Positions 26,348-40,650 are shown, counted from the stretch's first letter. The stretch is 64,000 nt of DNA from Sapria himalayana (GCA_029783825.1 JAREIK010002674.1:104573-168572); one strand, 5' to 3'. Made by a program: numbers and translations. Notes: generated from the letters alone by a model not told the origin.

Positions 26348-29262
26348 TGTTATAAAATATCAAAGATAATTTTGTGTTATTTCATTGTTTAAATAAAACC
26401 TATAAACCACTAAATGCCCAAAAACATAAATCGCTAAAGTCATAAACGAAAAAACCTCTAAATACTTAAAATATTAAAATGGTATACATTAATAATAATT
26501 CATAAATCTATTTTTTATTCAGTATAATTTTAAATTTTTAATTTAATTATTTATCAGTTTTTTTATAGAAATATTAATTACAAAATAAATTATTAGTGAG
26601 ACATATCTAATTTAAATTAGGCTGGTATACCGAAAATAAAAAAGAATAAATCTCAATATTAATTTTTTCATTAGAATTTTAAATATTCATTTTAATTTTT
26701 TATTTGTTTATTTTTATATAAAAATTAATTAAAAAATAAATTATGAGTTAGGCAAATATAATTTATATATATTAATTTTCATCAAAAAAATATGGATAAA
26801 CTATTTAAAAGAAAAAAAAATTTGAAAACACAAATTATTATATAGTAAAATATTTTGATTTTTTCTGAATAACTTTAGGTTTTTTTATTATATTTTAATT
26901 GATATCTATCTTATTAATAATAGATTCTTAATTTATTTTTTGATCATTTTTAGAATATTTATCAATAATATTGTTTATATTGAATTTATATGATATAAAA
27001 AATGTAATGATAATTATAACTAAAATATTGAAAACAACTAAATGCATACACAGTAAAATCTGTAAACTCCCTAGGCCCGTAATGCCTAAATACATAAACC
27101 ATTAAACTGCTATATACTACTTAATAATTAAGAAATCTAGTTTTTATTTCAATTTATTATTATTTTAAATATTCATTTTAATTATTTATAAGTTTATTTT
27201 ATAGAAATATTTATTACAAAATAAATTATGAGTGCGACAAATATAAATTAAATAATTTATTTTTAATCAAAAAAAAAATTTATTCTGATAAAAGATGTAA
27301 ACTTTTAAAAATTTAAAATTATTATCCAGTAATATATTATTCAATTTTGAATCAATTTGGGTTTTATAAATATTTTTTAATTAATATCTATCTTATTATT
27401 AATAGTTTATTAATATTAATTTTTGATCATCATTATAATATCTATATATAAAATTGTTTATATTGAATTTATATGATATATAATTATTAATATTATTATA
27501 ACTAAATATTATATTCACATTTCAAAAAATTTTAAATATTATTATATTTTCAAAGGTTATAACCTATGAAAATGACAAAAAATTAGAAATTTTTTTTGTT
27601 ATTTTATTGTTTAAGTAAAACCTATAACCCACTAAATTCCTATAAACATAAATCATTAAACTCCTAAACGACAAAACTTCTAAATACTTAAACTATTAAA
27701 TTGGTAAACATTAATAATAAATCATAAATCTCATTTCAATTTTTATTAAATGTAATTTTAAATTTTTATTTTAATTATTTATCAGTTTATTTTTATAGAA
27801 ATATTAATTACAATATAAATTATTTGTGAGAGAGATCTATTTTAAATAATTTATTTTTTAACAAAAAAAATTTATATGCTTATAAAAATTGGCAAAATTT
27901 TAAAAACAAAAATTTATTATTTTGTAATATATTTTATTTTGATTTTGAATCATTTTAGTTTTTGCAATTATATTTTAATTTAAATCATTCTTATTAATAA
28001 TAGTTTATTAATTTTTTATTGATCATTATTATAATATCTTTTAATAAATTTATTTATATTCAGTTTACATTATATATAATTATTAAGAATATTATAACTA
28101 TATATTATATTAACATTTAAAAAAAATTAAAAATTATTATATTTACAAAGGTTATAACCTTCAAAAATAAAAAAAAATTAAAAAATTTAATTTTTAATTT
28201 TTTTATTCTTTAAATAAAAACTATAAATCACTAAAGTTCTAAACACTTAAATCACTAAACCCCAAAACACCTAAATACTTAAACCATTAAACTAGTATAT
28301 CCTGAATAATAAATAATAAATCTCAATTTTAATTGTATTCATTATAATTTTAAATATTCATTTTAATTATTTATTAGTTTATTTTTATAGAATTATAAAT
28401 TAAAAATAAATTATGAGGAAGACAAATATAATTTAAATAATTTACATTTAATAAAAAAAATATAAATTTATAAAAAGAAGCAAAACATCAAATAAATTAT
28501 TATTTAGTAATATATTTTATTTTGATTTTGAATAAATTTATATTTTGCAAATATATTTTAAATAAAATCTTTCTTATTAATAATAGTTTATTAATTTATT
28601 TTTTGTTCATTAATATAATATCTATCAATATAATTGTTTATATTGAATTTACATGATATATAATTATTAAGATTATCATAACTAAATATAGTATTCACAT
28701 ATAAAAAAAATTTAAGAATTGTTATATTTTCAAAGATTATAACCTTCATAAATGATAAAAAATAACAAAAATAAATTTTTTGTTATATTATTGTTTAAAT
28801 AAAACTTATAAACCATTAAATGCCTAAACACATAAATCTCTAAACTCCTAAACCCCAAAGCCCCTAAATACTTAAACCTTTAAACTCGTAATACTTAAAT
28901 ATAATTTAAATAATATATTGAAATATTAATTACAAAATAAATTATGAGTGATACAAATTTAATTTAAATAATTTATTTTTCATCAAAAAAAAATATATGC
29001 TTATAACAAGAAGCAAAAACTAAAAAACAAAAATTATTATTTAGTAATAAATTTTACATTGTTTTTGAATCATTTTAGGTTTTTTAATTATATTTTAATT
29101 TATATCTATCATATTAATAATAGCATATCAATTTGTTTTTTGATAATTGATATCATATCTATCAATAAAATTGTTTATATTTAGTTTATATTATATATAA
29201 TTATAATGATTATTATTACTAAATATTGTATTCACATTTTTAAAAAATTTAAAATTATTATA

Positions 29263-29288
29263 TTTTCAAAGGTTATAACCTTTGAAAA
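29263..29288. repeat. Perfect 26-bp palindromic monomer core
   Basis: Exact dyad (half-site TTTTCAAAGGTTA), about 2.94 kb from the previous perfect copy, i.e. five monomer positions away. Confidence 0.9.
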
Positions 29289-31234
29289 TGTGAAAAAATA
29301 TCAAAAAATGTTTTTATTGTTATTTCTTTGTTTAAATAAAACCTATAAACCACTAAATGTTTAAAAACATAAATTTCTAAACTTCTAAACGATAAAACCT
29401 CTAAATACTTAAACCATTAAAGTGGTAAACATTAATAATAATTCATAAATCTCATTTTAATTTTTATTCAGTATAATTTTAAATTTTTATGTTAATTATT
29501 TATCACTTTATTTTTATAGAAATATTATTTACAAATTAAATTATTAGTGAGACAAATCTAATTTAAATTAAACTGGTATACCCTAAATAATAAATAATAA
29601 ATCTCATTTTTTTTCATTATAATTTTAAATATTCATTTTAATAATTTATTTGTTTATTTTTATATAAATATTAATAACAAAATAAATTAAGATTTACACA
29701 AATATAATTTATATAAATTATTTTTAATCAAAAAAATATAGATAAACTTTAAAAAAAAAATTTCAAAACTAAAAATTATTATATATTAATATATTTTGCT
29801 TTGCTTCTGAATCATTTTAGGTTTTTTAATTATATTTTAATTGATATCTATCTTATAAATTATAGATTATTAATTTATTTTTTGATCATTATTAGAATAT
29901 TTTTCAATAAATATGTTTATATTGAATTTATATGATATATAAATATAAATATAAATATTATTATAACTAAATATAGTATTCACTTTTGAAAAAAATTTTA
30001 AAATTATTATATTTTCAAAGTTATAACATTTGAAAATGTCAAAAAATAAAAAAAAATAATTTCTTTTGTTATTTCATTCTTTAAATAAAACCTATACACA
30101 ACTAAATGTCTATGCACTTAAACCACTAAACTACAAAATCCCGATACCCCTATATAGATAATCCTTTTAACCGGTATACCCTAAATAATAATTAATAAAT
30201 CTCATTTTTATTTGTTTTCATTAAAATTTAAAAAATTAATTTTGATTGTTTAGTTTTTTATTTATATATATATATTAATTATAAAATAAATTATGAGTTA
30301 AAAATAAAATTTATAAAAAATATTTTACATCAAAAAATAGATAAGCTTATATAAATCATAAAAATTTAAAAACAAATAATTATAATTTAGTGATATATTC
30401 TGTTTTGCTTTTGAATCATTTTATGTTTTGATATTATATTTTAAGTAATATCAATCTTATTCATAATAGATTTTTAATTTTTTGATATATAATTATTTTT
30501 TGATAATAGATTTAAAAACAAATAATTATCTATCAATAAAATTGTTTATATTGATTTATATGATATATAATTATTATGATTATTATAAATATATATTGCA
30601 TTCACTTTTGAAAATAAATTTAAAAATTATTATATTTTCAAAGGTTATAAACTTATAAAATGAGAAAAAATAATAAAAATAAATTTTTTGTTATTTCATT
30701 TTTAAAATAAAACCTATAGATCATTAAATGATTTGTTACTTAAATCAGTATGCTTATACACCCCGAAACCCCTAAATACCTAAACCTTTTAACAGCTATA
30801 TACTACTTAATAAAAAATAAATCTCATTTTTATTTCTATTTATTATAATTTTAAATATTCATTTTAATTATTTATAGATTAATTATTTAGAAAAATTAAT
30901 TACAAAATAAATATTGTGTGAAACATTTATTTTTTAAATAATTTATTTTTAATCAATAAATAATATAAGCTTATAAAAAGAAGGAAATATTTGAAAATTA
31001 AATATTATTATTTAGTAATATATTTTGATTTGATTTTGAATCATTTTGTGTTATGTAAATATATTTTAATTAATATTTATATTATTAATAATAGTTTATT
31101 AGTTTTATTTTTGATCATTATTATATTATCTATAATTAAAATTGTTTTATTTTAATTTATATGATATATAATTAGTAAGATTAATATAATTATACATGGT
31201 ATTCACATTTGAAAAAATTTTAAAAATTAATTTA

Positions 31235-31258
31235 TTTTAAAGGTTATAACCTTTAAAA
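31235..31258. repeat. Symmetric variant of the palindromic core (24 bp, A/T-substituted)
   Basis: The half-site is TTTTAAAGGTTA with its exact complement after it. Both arms carry matching changes relative to the common form (outer C to T on the left, G to A on the right), so the dyad is preserved. Confidence 0.85.
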
Positions 31259-32422
31259 ATCAGATAAAATCAAAAAAAAATTCTTTTTATTATATAAATA
31301 AAAACTATAACCCACTAAATGCTTAAATATATAAATTGCTAAACACCTAAATGATAAAACCCATAAATTAACAATATATTAAACCGGTATACCATATATA
31401 ATAAATTATAAATCTCATTTTAAATTGTATTCATTTTAATTTTAAATATTCATTTTAATTATTTATTAGTTTATTTTTTATGGAAATATTAATCGCAAAA
31501 TAAATAAAGAGTGAGACAAATATAATTTTAATAATTTATTTTTAATCAAAAAATAAATATAAGCTTATAAAAAGAAGTAAAAATTTAAAAACAAAAAATT
31601 ATCTTTTAGTAATATATTTTACTTTGATTTTGAATCATTATAGGTTTTGCATTTATATTTTAATTGCTATCAATCTTATTAATAATAGTTTATTAATTTA
31701 TTTTTTGATCATTATTATAATATCTATCAATAAAATTACTTATATTGAATTTAAATGTCTTATAATTATTAATATTATTATAACTAAATATTATATTTAA
31801 ATTAGAAAAATTTTAAAAATTATTATATTTTCAAAGGTTATAACGTTCGAAAATGATAAAAAATCACAAAAAAAAATTAATTATTATTTTATTATATAAA
31901 TAAAATATATAAACCACTAAATGCCTAAACATTTAAATATCTAGACTCCTTAACACCAAAACCCCCAAATACTTAAATCATTAAACCTATATAACCTAAA
32001 TAATAAATAATAAATCTCATTTTTATTTGTATTAATTATAATTTTAAATATTCATTTTAATTATTTTTTAGTTTATTTTTATAGAAATATTAATTACAAA
32101 ATAAATAATGAGTGAGACATATAATTTAAATATATTATTTTTTATGAAAAAAAATAAGCTTATAAAAATTAACAAAATTTCAAAAATTTAAAATTTTATT
32201 TAGTAATATAATTTACTTTGATTTTGAATTATTTTGGGTTCTGTAAATATATTTTAATTAATATATATCTTATTAATAATAGTTTATTAATTTATTTTGC
32301 GATCATTATAATAATATATATTAATAAAATTCTTTATATTAAATTTACATCAAATATAATTATTAAGATTATTATAACTAAGTATTGTATTCATATTTTA
32401 GAAAGATTAAAAAATTATTATA

Positions 32423-32448
32423 TTTTCAAAGGTTATAACCTTTGAAAA
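32423..32448. repeat. Perfect 26-bp palindromic monomer core
   Basis: Exact dyad (half-site TTTTCAAAGGTTA) in a type h monomer. Its close relative near 24.61 kb has the centre changed to GGTCCTAACC. Confidence 0.9.
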
Positions 32449-35400
32449 TCACGAAAATTCATAAAAATAAATTTTTTGTTATTTCATTGATTAAATAAAA
32501 GCTATAAACATTTAAATGTGCAAACATATTAATCAATAAACTCCTTAACCCCAAAACCAAAAAAACATAAACCCTTAAATAGGTATACCCTAAATAATAA
32601 ATCATATATCTATTTTTATTAGTATTCATTATAATTTTAAATATTCATTTTAATTATTTATTAATTTATTTTTATAGAATTATAAATTACAAAATAAATT
32701 ATGAGTAAGTCAAATATAATTTAAATAATTTATTTTTAATAACAAAAATATAAACTTATAAAAAAAGCAAAACATTAAAAAAAATTATTATTTAGTAATA
32801 TATTTTACTTTGATTTGAATAAATTTAGATTTTGCAAATACTTTTTAAATAATATCTATATTATTAATAATAGTTTATTAATTTATTATTAGATCATTAT
32901 TATAATATCTAGCAATGTAATTATTTATTTTGAATTTAAATGACTTATATTTATAAAGATTATTATAAATAAATATTATTTTTACATTTGAAAAAAAATT
33001 AAAAATTATTATATTTTCAAATGATATAAGCTTCAAAAATTAGAAAAAATAAAAAAAATAAATGTTATGTTATATCATTGTTTAAATAAAAATTTTACAC
33101 CATTAAATTCCTAAACACTTAAATCTCTAAACTCTTTAACACAAAAGCCCCTGAATACTTAAACCTTTAAGCTCATAATCCTTACTTATAATTTAAATAA
33201 TTTTTTAAAATATTAATTACAAAATAAATTATGAGTGATACAAATTTAATTTATATAATTTATTTTTCATTAAAAAAAATATACGCTTATAAAAAGAAGC
33301 AAAAACTAAAAAACAAAAATTATAATTTAGTAATAAATTTTACTTTGTTTTAAATAATTTTAGGTATTGCAATTATATTTTAATTTATATCTATCATATT
33401 AATAAAAGAATATAAATTTATTTTTTGATAATTGATTTAATATCTATCAATAAAATTATTTATATTTTGTTTAGATTATATATAATTATAATGATTTTTT
33501 TTACAAAATATTATTTTCACATTTTTAAAAAATTTTAATATTATTATATTTTCATAGGTTATATCTTTGAAAATGTGAGAAAATATCAAAAATAATTTTT
33601 TTGTTATTTCATTGTTTAAATAAATCCTATAAACAACTAAATTCCTAAATACTTAAATCATTAACTCTTAAATATCGAAAACCCTAAAAAGATAATTCTT
33701 TTAAACTAGTATACCCTATATAATAAATAATAAATCTCAATATTATTTTTTTTCATTATAATTTAAAATATTCATTTTAATTATTTATTCAGTTATTTTT
33801 ATATAAATATTAATTACAAAATAAATTATTAGTGAGACAAATATAATTTATATAAATTATTTTTTATCGAAAAGTATAGATAAACTTATAAAAAGAATTA
33901 AAAATTTAAAAACTAAAATTTATTATATAGTAATATATTTTGCTCTCCTGATCATTTTAGATTTTGTAATTATATTTTAATTGATATCTATCTTTTTAAT
34001 AATTATTTATTAATTTATTTTTTGATCATTATTATAATATCTATCAATAAAATTATATATATTTATTTTATATGATATAGAATTATTAAAATTATTATAA
34101 CTAAATATTGTATTTAAATTTTAAATATTATTAAATTTTCAAAGGTAACATTTGAAAATGAAAATAAATTACAATTTTTTTGTTATTTTATTGTTTAAAT
34201 AAAACCTATAAATCACTAAATGGCTAAAAACATAAATCGCTAAACTCCTAAATGACAAAACCTCAAAATACTTAAACCATTAAACTGATATACATTAATA
34301 ATAAATCAAAAATCTCATTTTAATTTTTATTTAGTATAATTTTAAATTTTTATTTTAATTATTTTTCAGTTTATTTTTATGGAAATAGTAATTACAAAAT
34401 AAATTATTAGTGATACAGATATAACTTAAATTAAACCGGTATACCCAAATAATAAATAATAAATCTCATTTTTTTATCATTATAATTTTTAATATTCATT
34501 TTAATTATTCATTTTTTATTTTTTATATAGATATTATTAAAAAAATAAATTGAGTTAGACAAATATATTTTATGTAAATTATTTTTAATCAAAAAAATAT
34601 AGATAAACTTTTTAAAATAAAAAAAAATTTCAAAACAAAAAATTATTATATAGTAATATATTTTGCTTAGCTTATGAATCATTTTTTATTTTAAAATTAT
34701 ATTTTAATTGATATCTATCTTATTAATAATAGATTATTAATTTATTTTTTGATCATTATTAAAATATTTATCACTAAAATTGTTTATGTTGAAATATGAT
34801 ATATAAATATATTGATTATTATAACTAAATACTGAATTCACTTTTGAAAAAAATTTAAAAATTATTATATTTTCAAATGTTATATAACCTTTGAAAATAT
34901 CAAAAAATAATAAAAATAAATGTTTTGTTATTTTATTTTTTAAATAAAACCTATAAACCACTTAATGCATACACAATTAAATCAGTAAACACACCTCATA
35001 ATACCTAAATACATAAACCATTAAACTACTATATAATACATAATAATTAATAAATCTAATTTTAATTTCTATTTATTATAGTTTATATATTCATTTTAAT
35101 TAGTTATTAGTTTATTTTTATAGAAATATTTATTATAAAATAAATTCTAAGTGCGACAAATAGAATTAAAATAATTTATTTTTAATCAAAAAAATATATA
35201 CGCTTATAAAATAAGTAAAAATTTAAAAATTAAAAATTATTATCCAGTAATATATTTTACTTTAATTTTGAATCAATTTGGGTTTTGTAAATATCTTTTA
35301 ATTAATATCTATCTTATTATTAATTGTTTATTAATTTAATTTTTAATCATCATTATAATATCTATCAATAAAATTATTTATATTGAATTTATATCATATA

Positions 35401-37574
35401 TAATTATTAATATTATTATAACTAAATATTATATTCATATTTCAACAAATTTTAAATATTATTATATTTTCAAAGGTTATAACCTAAGAAAATGAGAAAA
35501 AATTACAAAATTTTTTTTTGTTATTTTATTGATTAAATAAAACCAATAACCCACTAAATGCCTAAAAACATAAATCGCTAAACTTCTAAAGACAAAACCT
35601 CTAAATACTTAAACCATTAAACTAGTATATATTAATAATAAATCATAAATATCATTTTAATTTTTATTCAGTATAATTTTAAATTTTTATTTTAATTAAT
35701 TTTCAGTTTATTTTTATAGAAATTTTAATTACAAAATAAATTATTATTAGTAAGACACATCTAATTTAAATTAGACTGGTATACCCTAAATAATAAATAA
35801 TAAATCTCATTATTTTTAATTATATTTTCAATATTCATTTTAATTATTTATTTGTTTATTTTTATATAAATATTAATTACAAAATAATTTATGAGTTACA
35901 CAAATATAATTTATGTAAATTAATTTTCATCAAAAAATTATAGATAAACTTTTTAAAAGAAAAAAAAATTTCAAAACAAAAAATTATTATATAGTAATAT
36001 ATTTTTCTTTGCTTTTGAATAATTTTAAGTTTTGTAATTATATTTTAATTGATATCTATCTTATTAATAATAGATTATTAAGTTATTATTTGATCATTAT
36101 TAGAATATTTATCAATAAAAATAGTTATATTGAATTTATATGATATATAAATATAATTATTATTATTAACTAAATATTGTATTCACTTTTGAAAAAAATT
36201 TTAAAATTATTATATTATCAAAGGTTATAACCTTTGAAAATGTGAAAGAATAAAAAAAATATTTTTTCTTTGTTATTCTATTGTTTAAATAAAACCTATA
36301 CATCACTAATTGTCTAAGCATTTAAAGCACTAAACTACAGAATCCCAATACCTCTATATAGATAATCCTTTAAATCAGTATACCCTAAATAATAAATAAT
36401 AAATTTCATTTTTATTTATTTTCATTATAATTTAAAAAATTCAATTTGATTGTTTAGTTTTTTATTTTTATATATGTATTAATTATAAAATAAATTATGA
36501 GTTAAATATATAATTTATAAAAATAATTTTTAATCAAAAAATTCATAAGCTTATATAAAGAATAAAAATTTAAAAACAAATAATTATTATTTAGTAATAT
36601 ATTTTGCTTTGATTTTGAATCATTTTAGGTTTTGATATTATATTTTAAGTAATATCAATCTTATTCATAATATATTTTTAATTTATTTTTTGATAATTAT
36701 TAGAATATCTTTGAATAAAATTGTTTATATTGAATTTATATGATATATAATTATTATGATTATTATAAATAAATATAGTATTCACTTTTGAAAAAAATTT
36801 AAAAATTATTATATTTTCAAAGCTTTTAATTTTAAAAAATGAGAAAGAATACAAAAAATAAATTTTTTGTTATTTCTTTTTTAAATAAAACCTATAGACC
36901 ACTAAATGTCTACTTACTTAAATCAGTGGCTCATAAAACCCGAAACCCCTAAATACATAACCCTTATAATAGCTGTATACTATTTAATAAATAATAAATC
37001 TCATTTTTATTTCTATTTAATATAATTTTAAATATTCATTTTAATTATTTATATTTTAATTTTTAGAAAAATTAATTACCAAATAAATTTCGAGTGAGAC
37101 AGATATTATTTAAATAATTTATTTTTAATCATAAAAAAATATAAGCTTATAAAAATATGGAAAAATTATAAAATTAAATATTATTATTTAGTAATTTATT
37201 TTTAATTGATTTTGAATCATTTTGTGTAATGTAAATATATTTTAATTAATATCTATATTATTAATAATAGTTTATTAATTTAATTTTTGATCATTATTAT
37301 AATATCTATCATTAAAATTATTTATATTGAATTTATCTAATATATAATTAATAAGATTAATATAATTATCCATGGTATTCACATTTCAAAAGATTTATAA
37401 AATTATTTTATCTTTAAAGGTTATAAACTTTGAAAATCTAAAAAAATCAAAAAAGAATTATTTTTATTATATAAATAAAACCTATATACCACTAAATGCC
37501 TAAAAACATAAATTGCTAAGATCCTAAACGACAAAACTCCTAAATAATCGATCAATTAAACAGGTATACCATAT

Positions 37575-37579
37575 ATAAT
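37575..37579. repeat. Solo LTR target duplication, left
   Basis: ATAAT immediately precedes TGTTGGGC and is repeated directly after the ...ACAGCA end at about 38044-38048. A 5-bp duplication is usual for LTR retrotransposon integration. Confidence 0.6.
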
Positions 37580-38043
37580 TGTTGGGCAATTGTGCATCCA
37601 TAGTAGTGAGATTGAGATACATAAACATAGAAATAATAGAAAACAAGCAATATATATATTCATTTACAGCAACCATCCATGAGAAATGTCTTACAGTATG
37701 TAGCACACAGAATAGTCGTGATAAATCACACAAAGAGAAGAGAGAGAGATGATGAACTGTTCCACGGGTCCAAAAACAGCCACTCAAAAATAAAATTACA
37801 AAACATTTTATATTAAAATTTCTATCGGTTCATTTAACTGGAGCTGGTCGGATCATCAGATGGTTCAGGCTCTGCTCCAATTTCAGCCCGCTGTCTGGTC
37901 TGTGAGACCTCCGTTATTGTGCTACTACTACATCTCCGACCTCTTAATATTTCCTTTCCCTCACTTATATTGAAAATATTAAAAAAGAAAAAATATTTGG
38001 TTATATAAACAGATTATCAAAAAATAAATAACATATACAGCAA
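37580..38043 (+). mobile_element. Solo LTR of a retrotransposon, copy 1
   Basis: About 464 bp of mixed composition inside the AT-rich satellite. It begins TGTTGGGCAATTGTGC and ends ACATATACAGCA, i.e. TG...CA ends, and is flanked by the 5-bp repeat ATAAT. No internal retrotransposon region (primer-binding site, gag, pol) follows, so this is an LTR left after LTR-LTR recombination. An inverted sister at 61295-61867 has the same flanking ATAAT and about 100 extra bases, so this copy carries an internal deletion (near 37670-37685) or the sister an insertion. The 87-codon frame at 37524-37787 (-) straddles the boundary with the satellite and is not a gene. Confidence 0.7.
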
Positions 38044-39065
38044 TAATAAATATTAAACCTCATTTTAATTTGTATTCATTATAATTTTAAATATTCATTT
38101 TAAATATTTATTAGTTTATTTTTATATAAATATTAATTACAAAATAAATAATTAGTCAAACAAATATAATATTAATAATTTACTTTTAATAAAAAAAATA
38201 TAATCTTATAAAAAGAAGTAAAATTTTAAAAACAAAAAATTATTATTTAGTAATAAATTTTACATTGATTTTGAATCATTTTAGTTTTGTAATTATATTT
38301 TAATTTATATATATCATATTAATAATAGTTTATTAATTTATTTTTTGATAATTGATATCATATCTATCAATAAAATTATTTATAATTAGTTTATATTATA
38401 TATAATTATAATGATTATTATTACTAAATATTTTTTGACATTTTAAAAAAATTTTAAAATTATTATATTTTCAAATGTTATACCCTTTCAAAATGTGAAA
38501 AAATAACCAAAATAATTTTTTTGTTATTTCATTATTTAAATAAATCCTATAAACCACTAAATGCCTAAATACTTAAATCAATAACTCCTAAATCTCGAAA
38601 ACCATAAATAGATAATCATTTTATGCCGGTATACCATAAATAATAAATAATAAATCTTAATATTATTTTTTTCATTATAATTTAAAATATTCATTTTAAT
38701 TATTTATTCATTTATTTTTATATAATTAATAATTACAAAATAGATTGAGTTAGAAAAATATAATTTATATAATTATTTTTTATCAAAAAATATAGATAAA
38801 CTTTTTAAAAGAAAAAAAATTCAAAACAAAAAATTATTATATAGTAATATATTTTGCTTTATTTCTGAATCATTTTAGGTTTTGTAATTATATTTAAATT
38901 GATATCTATCTTAATAATAATAGAATATTAATTTATTTTTTGATCATTATTAGAATATTAATCAATAAAAATATTTATATTGAATTTATATGATATATAT
39001 ATATATAATGATTATTATAACTAAATATAGTATTCACTTTAGAAAAAAAATTAAAAATTATTATA

Positions 39066-39091
39066 TTTTCAAAGGTTATAACCTTTGAAAA
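39066..39091. repeat. Perfect 26-bp palindromic monomer core
   Basis: Exact dyad (half-site TTTTCAAAGGTTA). Its inverted-arm counterpart near 60258-60280 has lost three central bases but keeps both outer arms. Confidence 0.9.
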
Positions 39092-40534
39092 TATCAAATA
39101 ATTAAAAAAATAAATTTTTTGATATTTTTTTTAAATAACACCTATAAACCACTAAATGCATACATAGTTAAATCAGTAAACTCCTAAACCCGATAATGCC
39201 AAAATACATAAACCATTAAACCGCTATATACTACATAATAATTAATAAATCATTTTTAATTATTTTTATTATAATTTTAAATATTCATTTTAATTATTTT
39301 TAATTTATTTTTATAGAAATATTTATTACAAAATAAATTATGAGTGCGACAAATATAATTTAAAAAATATATATGCTTATAAAAGATGTAAAAATTTAAA
39401 AATTAAAAATTATTATCCAGAAATATATTTTACTATACTTTTGAATCAATTTGGGTTTTATAATTATTTTTTAATTAATATCTATCTTAATATCAATAGT
39501 TTATAAATTTAATTTTTATCATTATTATAATATATATCAATAAAATTGTTTATTGAATTTATATGATATATAATTATTAATATTATTATAACTAAGTATT
39601 GTATTCACATTTCAAAAAATTTTAAATATTATTATATTTTCAAAGGTTATAACCTATGAAAATGTGAAAAAATTATAGCAAATTTTTTTGATATTTTATT
39701 TTTTTAAATAAAATGTATAAACCACTAAAAGCCTAAAAACATAAATCGCTAAAATCCTAAATGAAAAAACCTCTAAATACTTAATCCATTAAATTAGTAT
39801 ACAATAATAATAAATCATAAATCTCATTTTAAATTTTATTCAGTATAATTTTAAATTTTTATTTTAATTAGTTATAATTTTATTTTTATAGAAATATTAA
39901 TTACAAAATAAATTATTAGTGAGACAGATCTAATTTAAATTAAAATAGTATCCCTAATTAATAAATAATAAATCTCATTTTTTTTCATTATAATTTTAAA
40001 TTTTCATTTTAATTATTTATTTGTTTATTTATATATAAATATTAATTACAAAATAAATTGAGCTAGACAAAAATAATTTATATAAATTATTTTTCATCAA
40101 AAAATTATAGATAAACTTTTTAACAGAAAAAAAATTTTCAAAACAAAAAATTATTATATAGTAATATATTTTGCTTTGCTTCTGAATCATTTTAGGTTTT
40201 GTAATAATATTTTAATTAATATCTATCTTATTAATAATAGATTATTAATTTATTTTTTGATCATTATTAGAATATTTATCAATAAAATTGTTTTTATTGA
40301 ATTTATATGATATATAATTATAAATATTATTATAACTAAATATTATATTTACATTTGAAAATAATTTAAAAATTATTATATTTTTAAAGGTTATCATCTT
40401 TTAAAATGAGATAAAATCGCAAAAATAATTTTTTTATTATTTAATTATTTTTATAAAACCTATAAACTACAAAATGCCTAAACTCTTAAATCATTAAACT
40501 CCTAAACCCCAAAACCCTTAAATAGATAAACATT

Positions 40535-40650
40535 TAAACCTTCTTTAAAGGTTTAAGTATTTATAAATAATATAAAAATATATATCAATAAATAATAGTT
40601 TATTAATTGATTTTTTGATCATTATTATATTTATATTTATATTTAGTTTA
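40535..40650 (-). repeat. Truncated-monomer junction shared with 20770-20890
   Basis: Inverted copy of the same internal deletion, with matching flanks on both sides. This shows that the two array arms descend from one sequence that already had the deletion. Confidence 0.7.

Larger units (their letters stand above)
24610..32430 (-). repeat. One complete higher-order repeat unit (~7.8 kb)
   Basis: Bounded by two type h monomers (diagnostic GGGTTCTG-type phrase and a long closely similar stretch around 24.42-24.72 and 32.22-32.56 kb), with 12 other monomers in between. The subtype run e-f-g-a-b-d-c-g-a-b-h occurs inverted in block 2 with matching spacings, including the short g-a spacing of about 530. 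Subtypes were assigned by eye from diagnostic variants, so single assignments may be wrong. Confidence 0.6.
24420..37579 (-). repeat. Satellite array block 4 (- orientation), ~22 monomers
   Basis: Inverted monomers with cores near 24610, 25220, 25810, 26335, 27560, 28155, 28730, 29275, 30020, 30650, 31240, 31840, 32430, 33010, 33560, 34150, 34890, 35480, 36220, 36835 and 37430; the monomer near 27.0 kb has lost its core by a deletion of roughly 190 bases. Read on the - strand from about 32.43 kb, the subtype order is h i j e f g a b d c g a b h, a higher-order repeat of about 7.8 kb. From e onward it mirrors 9.2-15.36 kb. Open frames at 25572-25856, 34737-34961 (-) and 32218-32445 (+) are satellite frames, not genes. 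Confidence 0.9.

Noticed and set aside
37524..37787. An 87-codon frame on - at the solo LTR.
   Set aside because: It crosses the exact LTR/satellite boundary, so it is a chance fusion, and it is not preserved in the longer LTR copy.
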